Below, in pieces: positions 26,171-33,615 of a stretch of 64,000 nt of DNA. Under the pieces are notes generated by a model. It was given only the letters and a program-made list of their open reading frames with translations, did not search any database and was not told where the DNA came from. Made by a program: the position numbers and the translations under genes. The stretch comes from Pseudomonadota bacterium (GTDB lineage Bacteria; Desulfobacterota; Desulfobulbia; Desulfobulbales; JAHJIY01): NCBI GenBank assembly GCA_018823175.1, contig JAHJIY010000043.1, forward strand, positions 62,001-126,000, given 5' to 3'. Numbering within the stretch: position 1 is the stretch's first letter; the number at the start of each line of letters is the position of its first letter.

Positions 26171-26416
26171 ATGACGATTAGCGATGAAAAAAGATGCGCG
26201 ATGTGCGGTTTTACTTCGGTTGGACGGTTCAGCGGGGACATCTGTCCCCAGTGTAACAAGACGTTCTGGAAGTGTGGCGGGTGTGGTTTTACCTTTACTG
26301 CCGCCAGTCCGCCGAAGGCCTGCCCGGAGTGCCGGGAAAAGTGTGATTTTTTAAATATTACCTGTTATACCCCTGACTGTGGCGGTCCGGGCAACATTGA
26401 TCCTCGCTTGGATTGA
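26171..26416 (+). CDS. small zinc-ribbon/rubredoxin-like protein
   Basis: About 81 residues with ten cysteines, mostly in CXXC-type pairs: CAMC, CPQC, CGGC and CPEC, plus a single Cys in KCDF and a wider TCYTPDC pair. The paired, evenly spaced layout suggests two small ribbon or rubredoxin-type sites binding zinc or iron. The first 15 residues are polar and there is no signal peptide, so it is cytoplasmic. ATG at 26171 is preferred over GTG at 26162, because AAGGTG precedes it. The role is probably electron transfer or nucleic-acid binding; neither is shown. Confidence 0.7.
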   Translation: MTISDEKRCAMCGFTSVGRFSGDICPQCNKTFWKCGGCGFTFTAASPPKACPECREKCDFLNITCYTPDCGGPGNIDPRLD

Positions 26417-26646
26417 GGCGATTTCTCGTGGAATATCGACTAGATTTTCCTGGATAGCGGTTGCTGTCTTTAGAGGTCATTGTTTATTGCTTAGCCATCC
26501 CGTGACTTTTTGCGAATTTATTAATCATTGGATGATCATGCTTCTTTTTGGGCCAGCGGGGATTTTGAAGCTATTTATTTTTAATTATAGCTTAACAATT
26601 TAAGATCATTGGTAAAATTACGGTTGCCGACAAGTGATAACAACTA

Positions 26647-26865
26647 ATGGAAATCAAAAATGAAGAAGACGCCCGGCAGGCTATTAGCAAATGGCGGGAT
26701 TACAGTCTGAGCGGACGGCTCTCCAATTTGAGACAGGCCATGCAGACCTTGGAACTCAACCAGATGTATTTCGAACAAAAAGGTAATGAGCCGGGCGTTT
26801 TGCGAGTGGAAAACTGTCTGACGATCCTCAAGCAGGAATTGTCAAACCTGACCGATGATAAGTAG
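26647..26865 (+). CDS. small helical hypothetical protein
   Basis: A 72-residue acidic protein, predicted all-helical, with no signal peptide, cysteine or known motif. The hydrophobic spacing (ARQAISKWRDYSLSGRLSNL, then LRQAMQTLELNQMYF) suggests a helical hairpin or coiled coil. Its length and amino-acid use look real. The ribosome binding site is weak. It is convergent with the thioredoxin gene, whose stop lies only 11 bases away. Function unknown. Confidence 0.55.
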   Translation: MEIKNEEDARQAISKWRDYSLSGRLSNLRQAMQTLELNQMYFEQKGNEPGVLRVENCLTILKQELSNLTDDK

Positions 26866-26876
26866 CCTCTCTGTCT

Positions 26877-27425
26877 TTAACGTATATATTGGGTCAACAT
26901 TGCCAGGGCTTGGGCGGATTCCCAGTCCCAGGCGCCGATAATTTTTTCTCTTAAGATGCCGTCCGGTCCGACAATAAAGGTTTCCGGGACGCCGGTTATT
27001 CCGTAGCTGGTGCCTGCTTTTGAGTCGGGATCCTGCAGGATCGGAAAGGTGTAACCCATTTTACGGGCCATATTCTTGGCCCGGCCTGGATCGTCGTTAC
27101 TCAGGATGGTCAACATCGCAAATTTTTCTTTAGGCATTGTTTTGTAAAGACTCTGCATGGAAGGCATCTCCTGGCGGCAGGGCGGGCACCAGGTGGCCCA
27201 GAAGTTGACAAATACTACTTTTCCCTTCAGGTCGGAGAGATTCCAGCCATTTCCTTCCGTGTCGGTTAGCGTGAAGTTCGGGGCCGGTTGCCCGATCTTG
27301 ACTAATTTTACCTGTGCCGGTTTCTGGCCGCATCCCGATAATAAAAATGACAATATTGCCGCCGTCATAATATATCGGATAAAATGATATGTTTTTTTCT
27401 CTGCGCTATTTATTTTTTCCCCCAT
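26877..27425 (-). CDS. TlpA/ResA-like lipoprotein thiol-disulfide oxidoreductase
   Basis: A 182-residue exported thioredoxin-fold protein. The lipobox LLSGC places lipidated Cys32 at the N-terminus of the mature protein. The active site is FWATWCPPC (Cys80, Cys83), and the VPETFIV cis-Pro loop and DPGRAKNMARKMGYTFP segment match the TlpA/ResA/CcmG group. It reduces or oxidises thiols in the periplasm, for example in cytochrome c maturation. The N-terminal 19 residues before the second Met (MTAAIL) may or may not be part of the protein. It is a single gene convergent with the small helical gene. Confidence 0.9.
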   Translation of the reverse strand: MGEKINSAEKKTYHFIRYIMTAAILSFLLSGCGQKPAQVKLVKIGQPAPNFTLTDTEGNGWNLSDLKGKVVFVNFWATWCPPCRQEMPSMQSLYKTMPKEKFAMLTILSNDDPGRAKNMARKMGYTFPILQDPDSKAGTSYGITGVPETFIVGPDGILREKIIGAWDWESAQALAMLTQYIR

Positions 27426-27584
27426 CTCTTCCCCCCCTCCCTTGACTCAGATCAATGTTGTTCGACTCAAACTCTTGCATATTAGTATCTAAACTAAAGC
27501 ATAACAATAAAACTTGCTTTGATTTGCCGAAAAGGTGGAAAATATTTTCTAAATGTTTCTGAGCAGATAACCTGGAGGTGTAAA

Positions 27585-28544
27585 ATGATGGAGCATGCAA
27601 GATGGGATGAATACTTGATTGCCGAGCATGAGTTGATCGAGCGCTGTATGGCGGTTTTAAGAGAAAATCTGGAGAAGCTTGATGACCTTTCGCATGACTC
27701 GCTCAAGATGAAGCGGGCCATTGATTTTCTACTGGAATTCGGCGACAAAATTCATAACACCAAAGAAGAGAAGTTTCTTTTCCCCTTGATGCAGGTACGG
27801 GGCGTGCCGGTTGAGGGTGGGCCGCTCGGGGTCATGATTATGGAGCACGAGGCGGAGAGGAATCTCTTGCGGGAGATGTCGATGAAGGTTGCCGGGTTGG
27901 CGGCGGCCTCTTTTGAAGATGTGGTGGATTTCAAGGGGGATGGTCTTGAATATTTAACGATTCGGGCGGAGCATATCTGGAAAGAGAACGATATCCTCTA
28001 TCCCATGGGTCGGAAAATCCTCTCCGATGGTGATAATGAAAGTTTGCTCGCAGAGTTTGTGAAAATCAATATCGAAACCTATGGCGAAAACGCCTGGCAA
28101 AAATTCAGCCAGATGGCGACTGAGGTCGAAAAGGGAGGCGAGGGCAGGAAAAAGTTGATCGAATCTCTTTCCTACGAGCAGCTTGACGCGATCATGGAAG
28201 CAATGCCCTTTGAGGTGACCTTTGTCGATGCCGAGGATACGGTGGCTTATTTCAACCGATTGGATAAGGAAAAGCTCTTCCCGCGCACCCGTTCAGTAAT
28301 CGGCCGCAGGGTTGAAAAATGTCATCCTGAAAAAAGCGTTGATGTGGTCGGCCGGATTGTTGGCGGATTTAAGGACAAAACTCTGGATAAGGCGGAATTC
28401 TGGATTGATTTTAAAGGAGACAAGATCCTGATTCGTTATTTCCCGGTCTATAATGATCTTGGGAAATATATGGGAGTTCTGGAGGTGACCCAGGCCATAG
28501 GGGAGCTTCAGAAGTTGACCGGGCAAAAGCGTTTGCTTGATTGA
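27585..28544 (+). CDS. hemerythrin (HHE) protein with C-terminal PAS domain
   Basis: About 319 residues. The N-terminal half is a hemerythrin-like HHE bundle with the expected iron ligands: AEHEL, HNTKEEKFLFP, MEHEAERN and AEHIWKENDILYP. The C-terminal half (about 215-315) is a PAS_10 domain, with MPFEVTFVDAEDTVAYFN and the CHPEKSV segment. This is the DUF438-type layout. The diiron bundle probably binds O2 or NO, and PAS may relay or sense. The start at 27585 is preferred, because GGAGGTG sits just upstream; a longer reading from 27519 has no site. It ends 8 bases from the convergent kinase gene. Confidence 0.85.
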   Translation: MMEHARWDEYLIAEHELIERCMAVLRENLEKLDDLSHDSLKMKRAIDFLLEFGDKIHNTKEEKFLFPLMQVRGVPVEGGPLGVMIMEHEAERNLLREMSMKVAGLAAASFEDVVDFKGDGLEYLTIRAEHIWKENDILYPMGRKILSDGDNESLLAEFVKINIETYGENAWQKFSQMATEVEKGGEGRKKLIESLSYEQLDAIMEAMPFEVTFVDAEDTVAYFNRLDKEKLFPRTRSVIGRRVEKCHPEKSVDVVGRIVGGFKDKTLDKAEFWIDFKGDKILIRYFPVYNDLGKYMGVLEVTQAIGELQKLTGQKRLLD

Positions 28545-28552
28545 CCTTTGTT

Positions 28553-29479
28553 CTAGATTAGTTTGGACGTGACCAGAGGCAGCAGCTTGGCGAAATCGTC
28601 CTTTTGGCAGAGGGCGGTGCCTGGTCGGGAGGTGGTGGCGGTGCCGGCCGCCACGGCGCATCGCAGAGATTCCTGCAGACTTTCGCCTCGGGTCAGACCA
28701 TAGATAAAGCCGGCAATGGCTGAATCGCCGGCTCCGATTGTATTTTTCACTTCGATCTTCGGCGGGGTGGCCAGATAATTTTCTTTTTCGCTGACCAGCA
28801 AGATGCCATCGGCCCCCATCGAAACCAGGACAATTGCTACCCCGTCCTTAACAATCGCGGCGGCCGCTTCGCTGATCTCTTCGATACCTTTAAGATCTTT
28901 GTCCACCAAACGGCTCAGTTCATGGATGTTTGGTTTGATAAGATAGGGTACTGCCTGTAGGCCGGCCTTCAAGGCCTCGCCGTCGGTGTCGATTATTGTT
29001 TTGGCGCCTTTGCTTTTGGCGATTTCAACGATTTTACGGTAGATCTCGGGATTCACTCCCGGCGGCAGACTGCCGCTGATTGACACAATTTCCGGACGTT
29101 CCAGGGCCTCTATCTTGTGAATCAGTTGCATCAATTCGTATGGCTTGATCTGGGGGCCGCGGGCGTTGAAGATGGTCTGTTCGCCCGTTGTTAAGTCATT
29201 GAGGATTATATTCGTCCGGGTGTCGCCGGAGATGCGGATGAAATCGCAGGGGACCCCCTCATTAATCAGCAGGCCTTCCAGTTCGTCCCCGGCGAAGCCG
29301 CCGACAAAACCAAGGGCCTTGCTGGCGATGCCGAGATTGGTCAGCACCTTGGAGATATCAACCCCCTTGCCCCCGGCAAAGCGCTTTTCCTCTTCAATCC
29401 GGTTGCAGTCATCGCCGTGGATGTTTTTTATCCATAAAGTACGGTCCAGTGCGGTATTCAAGGTGACTGTGTATATCAT
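28553..29479 (-). CDS. PfkB-family sugar kinase, 1-phosphofructokinase-like
   Basis: A 308-residue carbohydrate kinase. The N-terminus (TVTLNTALDRTL), GGKGVDISKVLTNLG and the C-terminal NTIGAGDSAIAGF signature with catalytic Asp mark the PfkB family, and the overall pattern is closest to 1-phosphofructokinase and tagatose-6-phosphate kinase. It would phosphorylate a sugar phosphate in glycolysis. There is no phosphotransferase operon around it, so it may serve as the main or an accessory phosphofructokinase. It follows a 116-residue gene by 39 bases on the same strand and may share its transcript. Confidence 0.88.
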   Translation of the reverse strand: MIYTVTLNTALDRTLWIKNIHGDDCNRIEEEKRFAGGKGVDISKVLTNLGIASKALGFVGGFAGDELEGLLINEGVPCDFIRISGDTRTNIILNDLTTGEQTIFNARGPQIKPYELMQLIHKIEALERPEIVSISGSLPPGVNPEIYRKIVEIAKSKGAKTIIDTDGEALKAGLQAVPYLIKPNIHELSRLVDKDLKGIEEISEAAAAIVKDGVAIVLVSMGADGILLVSEKENYLATPPKIEVKNTIGAGDSAIAGFIYGLTRGESLQESLRCAVAAGTATTSRPGTALCQKDDFAKLLPLVTSKLI

Positions 29480-29518
29480 GTTTTTCCTGTTAAATAGAAG
29501 CGGGTGTAAGAGCGGAGA

Positions 29519-29869
29519 CTATTGAATTTTATGGGTGTCAGATTCGTCGATAATAATCTGGATTCCTTCTTCAACCTGTAAGGCCGCCATTTTTTCGAAG
29601 GCCTCTTGTTCTGAAATGTGTAGGGCGGCCGCAATATCTTTTATATCATAACATGGTTGCCCAAGTTCATTGAAACTTTTAGGTTTGATATCCGGGAAAT
29701 ATTTCCTGTTTGCCGCGATTGATGCCTGCTGGATCATCTCCTGGATTTCCGGCGGCCCGTAGAGCATCAACCATTTAACTGCTTCGGCCCATAGCTTGCT
29801 GTCTACGGTTTGATTCCGCATGACCTCCATGGCCATTTTAAGGTCCCAACTATTTTTTAATTCCGTCAT
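29519..29869 (-). CDS. hypothetical protein with possible helix-turn-helix
   Basis: A 116-residue cytoplasmic protein of unknown function. The N-terminal 60 residues are helical (WDLKMAMEVMRNQ, KWLMLYGPPEIQEMI). The C-terminal part (YDIKDIAAALHISEQEAFEKMAAL) looks like a helix-turn-helix, followed by a short beta pair ending in an acidic tail. The spacing suggests a small DNA-binding or accessory protein; that is inference. It precedes the PfkB kinase in the same direction, so it could regulate it. Confidence 0.65.
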   Translation of the reverse strand: MTELKNSWDLKMAMEVMRNQTVDSKLWAEAVKWLMLYGPPEIQEMIQQASIAANRKYFPDIKPKSFNELGQPCYDIKDIAAALHISEQEAFEKMAALQVEEGIQIIIDESDTHKIQ

Positions 29870-30386
29870 TATTTAATCCTGTCTTTTTCGATGATTTAAC
29901 GAATCAACTGTTTTTAAGGATATAATAATCAGTCATGGCGGAAAAGTGGTATTTTTTATACCGGCTCAATGTCGGCGGCTTAAAAAATACCTCCGGCGCT
30001 TGAAAATGACGGAGTTTAGCATCTTTTATCGGTCACTGTGCACCGTTCTTTCGGCATTTTGGATGACCGATAATGTGATGATCTTGCTCTGGCGAATAAA
30101 GGTGGGGATTGCAAGATATCTTTCAATCGATATCTCGCGACCGTTGTAGAAACCATTATTGTCGGAATTCTCCGGGCGGTGTGATTTTGCAGCAGAGGAA
30201 TGTTCTGTGTTTGCGTTAAATGACCTGGTCAGACCCGTGATAGTTTTGGATAAATTGATTTGCTGATTTTTCATGATTTGCCCTCTTGATTTTTAGTTGT
30301 TTGATTTTGCCTTTATGGGATATCTTAAAACCTTGGGTGGGACATCTGGTGTCCTGCGCGAGAATTTTTTTGCGAGGTAGTGCGTT
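29870..30386. other. intergenic region with one candidate small gene
   Basis: These 517 bases hold the 82-residue minus-strand candidate at 30026-30274. The rest is AT-rich and probably contains the WYL promoter and that candidate's promoter. Nothing else is seen. Confidence 0.5.
30026..30274 (-). CDS. putative small protein divergent from WYL regulator
   Basis: An 82-residue candidate protein of unknown function with no signal peptide or cysteine. It begins MKNQQINLSKTITGL and contains a conserved-looking segment NGREISIERYLAIP. AGAGGG lies seven bases before the ATG, a good ribosome binding site. It is transcribed divergently from the WYL regulator, a common place for a regulated gene. Without a homology search, the coding status stays uncertain. 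Confidence 0.4.
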   Translation of the reverse strand: MKNQQINLSKTITGLTRSFNANTEHSSAAKSHRPENSDNNGFYNGREISIERYLAIPTFIRQSKIITLSVIQNAERTVHSDR

Positions 30387-31370
30387 ATGGCCAGGGACAA
30401 GACCCAGTTATTGCGTTTGGTTTTTATTGACCGGCAGATCAGAGAAGGGATGCAATCCGGTCAGTTGGCCAACTGCAGCACAATGGCGGCGGAATACGAG
30501 GTTAGCTCGAAAAGTATTATGCGGGATATCGATTATCTGCGTTATCAGCGGGATGCCCCCATTGCATATGATTCGGTCAGGCGAGGGTATTATTACTCGG
30601 AGGAAAATTACCGGATGCCGGCGATTAGCATCAACGAAAGTGATCTTTTTTCGATCTGTATCGCGCGGCAGGCCCTGCGGCAGCATGAAAATACGCCGTT
30701 ATATCGAAAACTTGTCTCGGTGTTCAAAAAGATTGAACAGGCCTTGCCCGACAAGGTCACGGTCGATCCGGGCTGGGTCGATGACCGGATGTCGGTTATC
30801 CCGGACCGGCGGGCGGTCATTGATCATCAGGTCTGGGACAACCTGACCGGCTCTTTAAAAAGTAACCGGCGGTTGCGGATTGTTTACCTCAAACCCACCG
30901 CCGATTTGCCGACCGACCGTGAGGTTGATCCTTATCATATGGTAAGTTTTCAGGGCGACTGGTATCTGGCGGCTTTTTGTCATCAGAGGGGCAAGGTTCT
31001 GATTTTTGCGGTCTCCAGGATAAAAAAGGCGGAGTTGCTGGATGTATTATTTAAGATTCCGGATGATTTTAATCCGGATTTGTATTTGCGGAACTGCTTT
31101 GGCATCTTCCCCGGAGAAAAGGAATATGATGTGAAGATCTTTTTTGAGGCAAGGCATGCGCCGTATGTCCGGGAGCGGGAGTGGCATGCCTCGCAAGTCA
31201 TTGAGGAAAATTTCGACGGCAGTCTCATTCTTTCTTTGCAGGTCGGTCATTTATATGAAATAAAACGGTGGATACTGTCATGGGGCAGCGGGGTGAAGGT
31301 TCTTTCTCCCCTGGAGTTAGCTTCGGATGTGTTGCGGGAACTGCGAGAGTCTGTTTCTCTATATAATTGA
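30387..31370 (+). CDS. WYL-domain transcriptional regulator
   Basis: A 327-residue regulator. The N-terminal winged helix (residues 1-75, with TMAAEYEVSSKSIMRDIDYLR as the recognition region) is followed by a WYL domain near residues 140-230, with GDWYLAAFCHQRGKV as the signature. A C-terminal WCX-like segment closes the protein. WYL proteins often bind nucleotides or nucleic acids and respond to DNA damage or metabolites. The start has GAGG upstream. The nearest divergent gene is the 82-residue candidate, a possible target. Confidence 0.9.
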   Translation: MARDKTQLLRLVFIDRQIREGMQSGQLANCSTMAAEYEVSSKSIMRDIDYLRYQRDAPIAYDSVRRGYYYSEENYRMPAISINESDLFSICIARQALRQHENTPLYRKLVSVFKKIEQALPDKVTVDPGWVDDRMSVIPDRRAVIDHQVWDNLTGSLKSNRRLRIVYLKPTADLPTDREVDPYHMVSFQGDWYLAAFCHQRGKVLIFAVSRIKKAELLDVLFKIPDDFNPDLYLRNCFGIFPGEKEYDVKIFFEARHAPYVREREWHASQVIEENFDGSLILSLQVGHLYEIKRWILSWGSGVKVLSPLELASDVLRELRESVSLYN

Positions 31371-31400
31371 ACTTCAGGGCAGATGTAAGAAAGAGTGAGC

Positions 31401-31477
31401 AGCCTCTGGTTGCAAAGAGTGTCTATTCTGATAGAATTGAAACAGTTTAAAGGCTATTTGCAGAGGCTCTGTTTTTT
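31401..31477 (+). terminator. terminator after the WYL gene
   Basis: AGCCTCTG-gt-TGCAAA (31401-31416) pairs with TTTGCA-GAGGCT (31457-31468), and T6 follows. The loop is about 40 bases and contains a TCTATTCTGATAGA hairpin, so it is longer than usual. Confidence 0.55.
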
Positions 31478-31521
31478 GACGGGCAATAACCATTAAGTGT
31501 GCAGATAAGGTAACCGGAAAG

Positions 31522-32031
31522 ATGACAAATAATATTAAAAATAATCCGATGTGGGCTTTTTTGTTTGGGCAAGTCAGGAGTTGTCATCCCGGGGTGCCTG
31601 ATGCCCTGGTAAAAGTTCCTTTGTTTGATCATCTTTCCAAAAGAGAGCTTCGAATTGTGACCGGGATCATCCACCATCGTACATATCAGGAAGGTGAATT
31701 TGTTTTTCAGAAGGGGCAGCCGGGAGCGGCCATGTTTATTATTGACGAGGGTGAGATCGAGATTGTCGATCCGGACCAGGATGAAAAGTGCAATGTGATT
31801 GCGCGACTGGGAGAAAATACATTTTTCGGAGAGTTGGCCTTACTTGACGACTCGCCTCGCTCGGCAACGGCGGTGGCGGTTAAACTCACCAGGATATATG
31901 CCTTTTTCCGGGCCGACCTTGATGATTTGATGAATAGCAATCCTCATATTGGGTCCCATGTCTATAAGTCTTTGGCTATGATTATCGGCGCGAGGTTGAA
32001 AGCGACTAATGAACAATTATTTAACAAGTGA
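31522..32031 (+). CDS. cyclic nucleotide-binding domain protein
   Basis: A 169-residue protein consisting of a single cNMP-binding jelly roll (about residues 35-150). Signature positions are the E-G-E-F-V-F-Q-K-G-Q-P-G beta strands and the phosphate-binding cassette FFGELALLDDSPRSATAVA. The Arg in that cassette favours cAMP or cGMP binding. There is no DNA-binding or enzyme domain, so it may act as a ligand-dependent regulatory partner. The stop lies inside the next gene (23-base overlap), so it is coupled to the AI-2E-type permease. Such pairing suggests it modulates that protein. Confidence 0.88.
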   Translation: MTNNIKNNPMWAFLFGQVRSCHPGVPDALVKVPLFDHLSKRELRIVTGIIHHRTYQEGEFVFQKGQPGAAMFIIDEGEIEIVDPDQDEKCNVIARLGENTFFGELALLDDSPRSATAVAVKLTRIYAFFRADLDDLMNSNPHIGSHVYKSLAMIIGARLKATNEQLFNK

Positions 32032-33322
32032 GGACCGGCTGCTCCAGCAGCAGAGGGCCCGGGTGTTGTATGTCGTGTCCGGTCTTTTGGTGGCCGGAAT
32101 TTCCGTGTATCTGATCTGGGCTCTCAGGGAGCTGATCCTGCCGATTATTATCGGGATGGTGATGGCTTATATCTGTCTTCCCTTGATCGACTATTTGAAA
32201 GGGAAAAGGTTCTCCCGGTTCTGGGCCATAATTTTTCTCTTCGGGACCTTTTGCCTGAGTCTGTTTTATATCATCAATCTGATTGGTCAAGTGGTGCCGG
32301 ACCAGAGAGAGGAGCTAGAGTTAAAGGTCCGGGTTCGTTACAAGATTGATCAGAAGTTTAATCAGATTATGGGGCTTGGTTCGTTTGCCATTATTGATGG
32401 GGGCAATTTTTTTTATAGTTTGTTGGGCAAAGAGATTGAGCCCTTGAAGGACAGTGTCGATCAAGTGCTGCGATTATCTGACTCCGAAAGGAAGATGTTA
32501 GAGAAACTGCATGCCGCTTCTTCGGCGACGGTGAAAGCAGCGGGCGGGGAAAAATATTGGGATTATTATCAGGTGAACAGGCGCAGGGATGCTGAGCGGA
32601 AAAGACAGCAGGAGATCGTTAAAAACGATTTGAGGCAGGAGCCGGATGCGACCCCGGAGAGTACGGGTGGCGGTGAATCGTTGTTGTTGGTGATGTTTAA
32701 TGCTATTTCCCTGTGGTTGATAACGCCGCTGGTTTTTCTTATCCTGCTGTTTGATGATGGTAAGCTGAAGAAGGGGTTAGTGCAAATGGTGCCGAATAGA
32801 TACTTTGAAGTAACTTTAATGGTGCTTGAAAATATCAATGCGGCGCTAGGTAAGTATCTGAGGGGAACAGCTATTGAATGTTTTCTGATGGCAACGAGTT
32901 TCAGCTTTTGTCTGTTTGTAGTCGGGCTTGATATGCGGTGGGCGGTGAGCATCGGGATTATTGCCGGACTGGCCAATGCCATTCCATTTCTTGGTCCGGT
33001 AATTGGTTTGGTGGTGGGGGTGCTGTATGCGATTATGGCTGAGGAAGTTAATTCCGTTTTTCACTTTATAAATCCGGACAATCTGATTTTTGCCATTCTG
33101 GTCGTGGTTGGGGTTGTGCAGTTGATTGATAATGCAGTATTTCAACCTTATGTTCTGGGTGGGTCAGTTGACCTTCACCCATTGGTGGTAACGGTCGGCG
33201 TGATGGGCGGCGCGGTAATTTTTGGTTTTGCCGGGATGTTGTTTGCCATTCCAGCCATTGTTGTGATGAAGGTGGTAGTCTTCACCCTGTTTGACCAGTT
33301 ACGGGCTTATTATATTATTTAG
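32009..33322 (+). CDS. AI-2E family transporter (PerM-like)
   Basis: A 437-residue membrane protein with about eight membrane helices. Helices cluster near residues 20-95 and 225-435, and a long soluble insertion (about 100-215) lies between, which is usual for the family. The C-terminal PFLGPVIGLVVGVLYAIM and NAVFQPYVLGGSVDLHPLVV segments are characteristic. Family members include AI-2 exporters and Na+/H+ antiporter-like proteins, so the substrate is uncertain. It overlaps the CNBD gene by 23 bases. A tandem palindromic repeat begins at its stop codon. Confidence 0.88.
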   Translation: MNNYLTSEDRLLQQQRARVLYVVSGLLVAGISVYLIWALRELILPIIIGMVMAYICLPLIDYLKGKRFSRFWAIIFLFGTFCLSLFYIINLIGQVVPDQREELELKVRVRYKIDQKFNQIMGLGSFAIIDGGNFFYSLLGKEIEPLKDSVDQVLRLSDSERKMLEKLHAASSATVKAAGGEKYWDYYQVNRRRDAERKRQQEIVKNDLRQEPDATPESTGGGESLLLVMFNAISLWLITPLVFLILLFDDGKLKKGLVQMVPNRYFEVTLMVLENINAALGKYLRGTAIECFLMATSFSFCLFVVGLDMRWAVSIGIIAGLANAIPFLGPVIGLVVGVLYAIMAEEVNSVFHFINPDNLIFAILVVVGVVQLIDNAVFQPYVLGGSVDLHPLVVTVGVMGGAVIFGFAGMLFAIPAIVVMKVVVFTLFDQLRAYYII

Positions 33323-33567
33323 ACCCTTTAACCGCAATATCAATATAATAACGCGGATGTTGCAAGGAACGTTGATTCACCTAGGAAAAAACGGTGAACC
33401 GTAAAGGGTCTTATACCCCTCAAGGGGGTACTGAACAGAGTACCCGAAGGGTATGGGGAATTCCAGCTTAGCTGGATACCCCTTTGACCGCAATATCAAT
33501 ATAATAACGCGGATGTTGCAAGGAACGTTGATTCACCTAGGAAAAAACGGTGAACTATAAAGGGTCT
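33321..33567. repeat. tandem palindromic repeat, two 83-bp copies with hairpin cluster
   Basis: Copy 1 (33321-33411) and copy 2 (33477-33567) share 83 aligned bases with only two mismatches, offset by 156 bases. Copy 1 is bracketed by GACCCTTTA and TAAAGGGTC; the left arm in copy 2 is altered. Both contain an inner TTCACC-N11-GGTGAA hairpin. The 65-base spacer holds three small hairpins (TACCCC-TCAAG-GGGGTA, TACCC-GAA-GGGTA and TCCAGC-TTA-GCTGGA). The repeat begins inside the stop codon of the AI-2E gene. Confidence 0.85.
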
Positions 33568-33615
33568 TATGCCCGAATGGTATCACAATCTCCGGACCAA
33601 TTCCCCTAATCGCGC

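Noticed and set aside
33321-33567. CRISPR array
   Set aside because: Only two copies, 83 bp each, with a single 65-bp spacer and no cas genes; it is a tandem palindrome.
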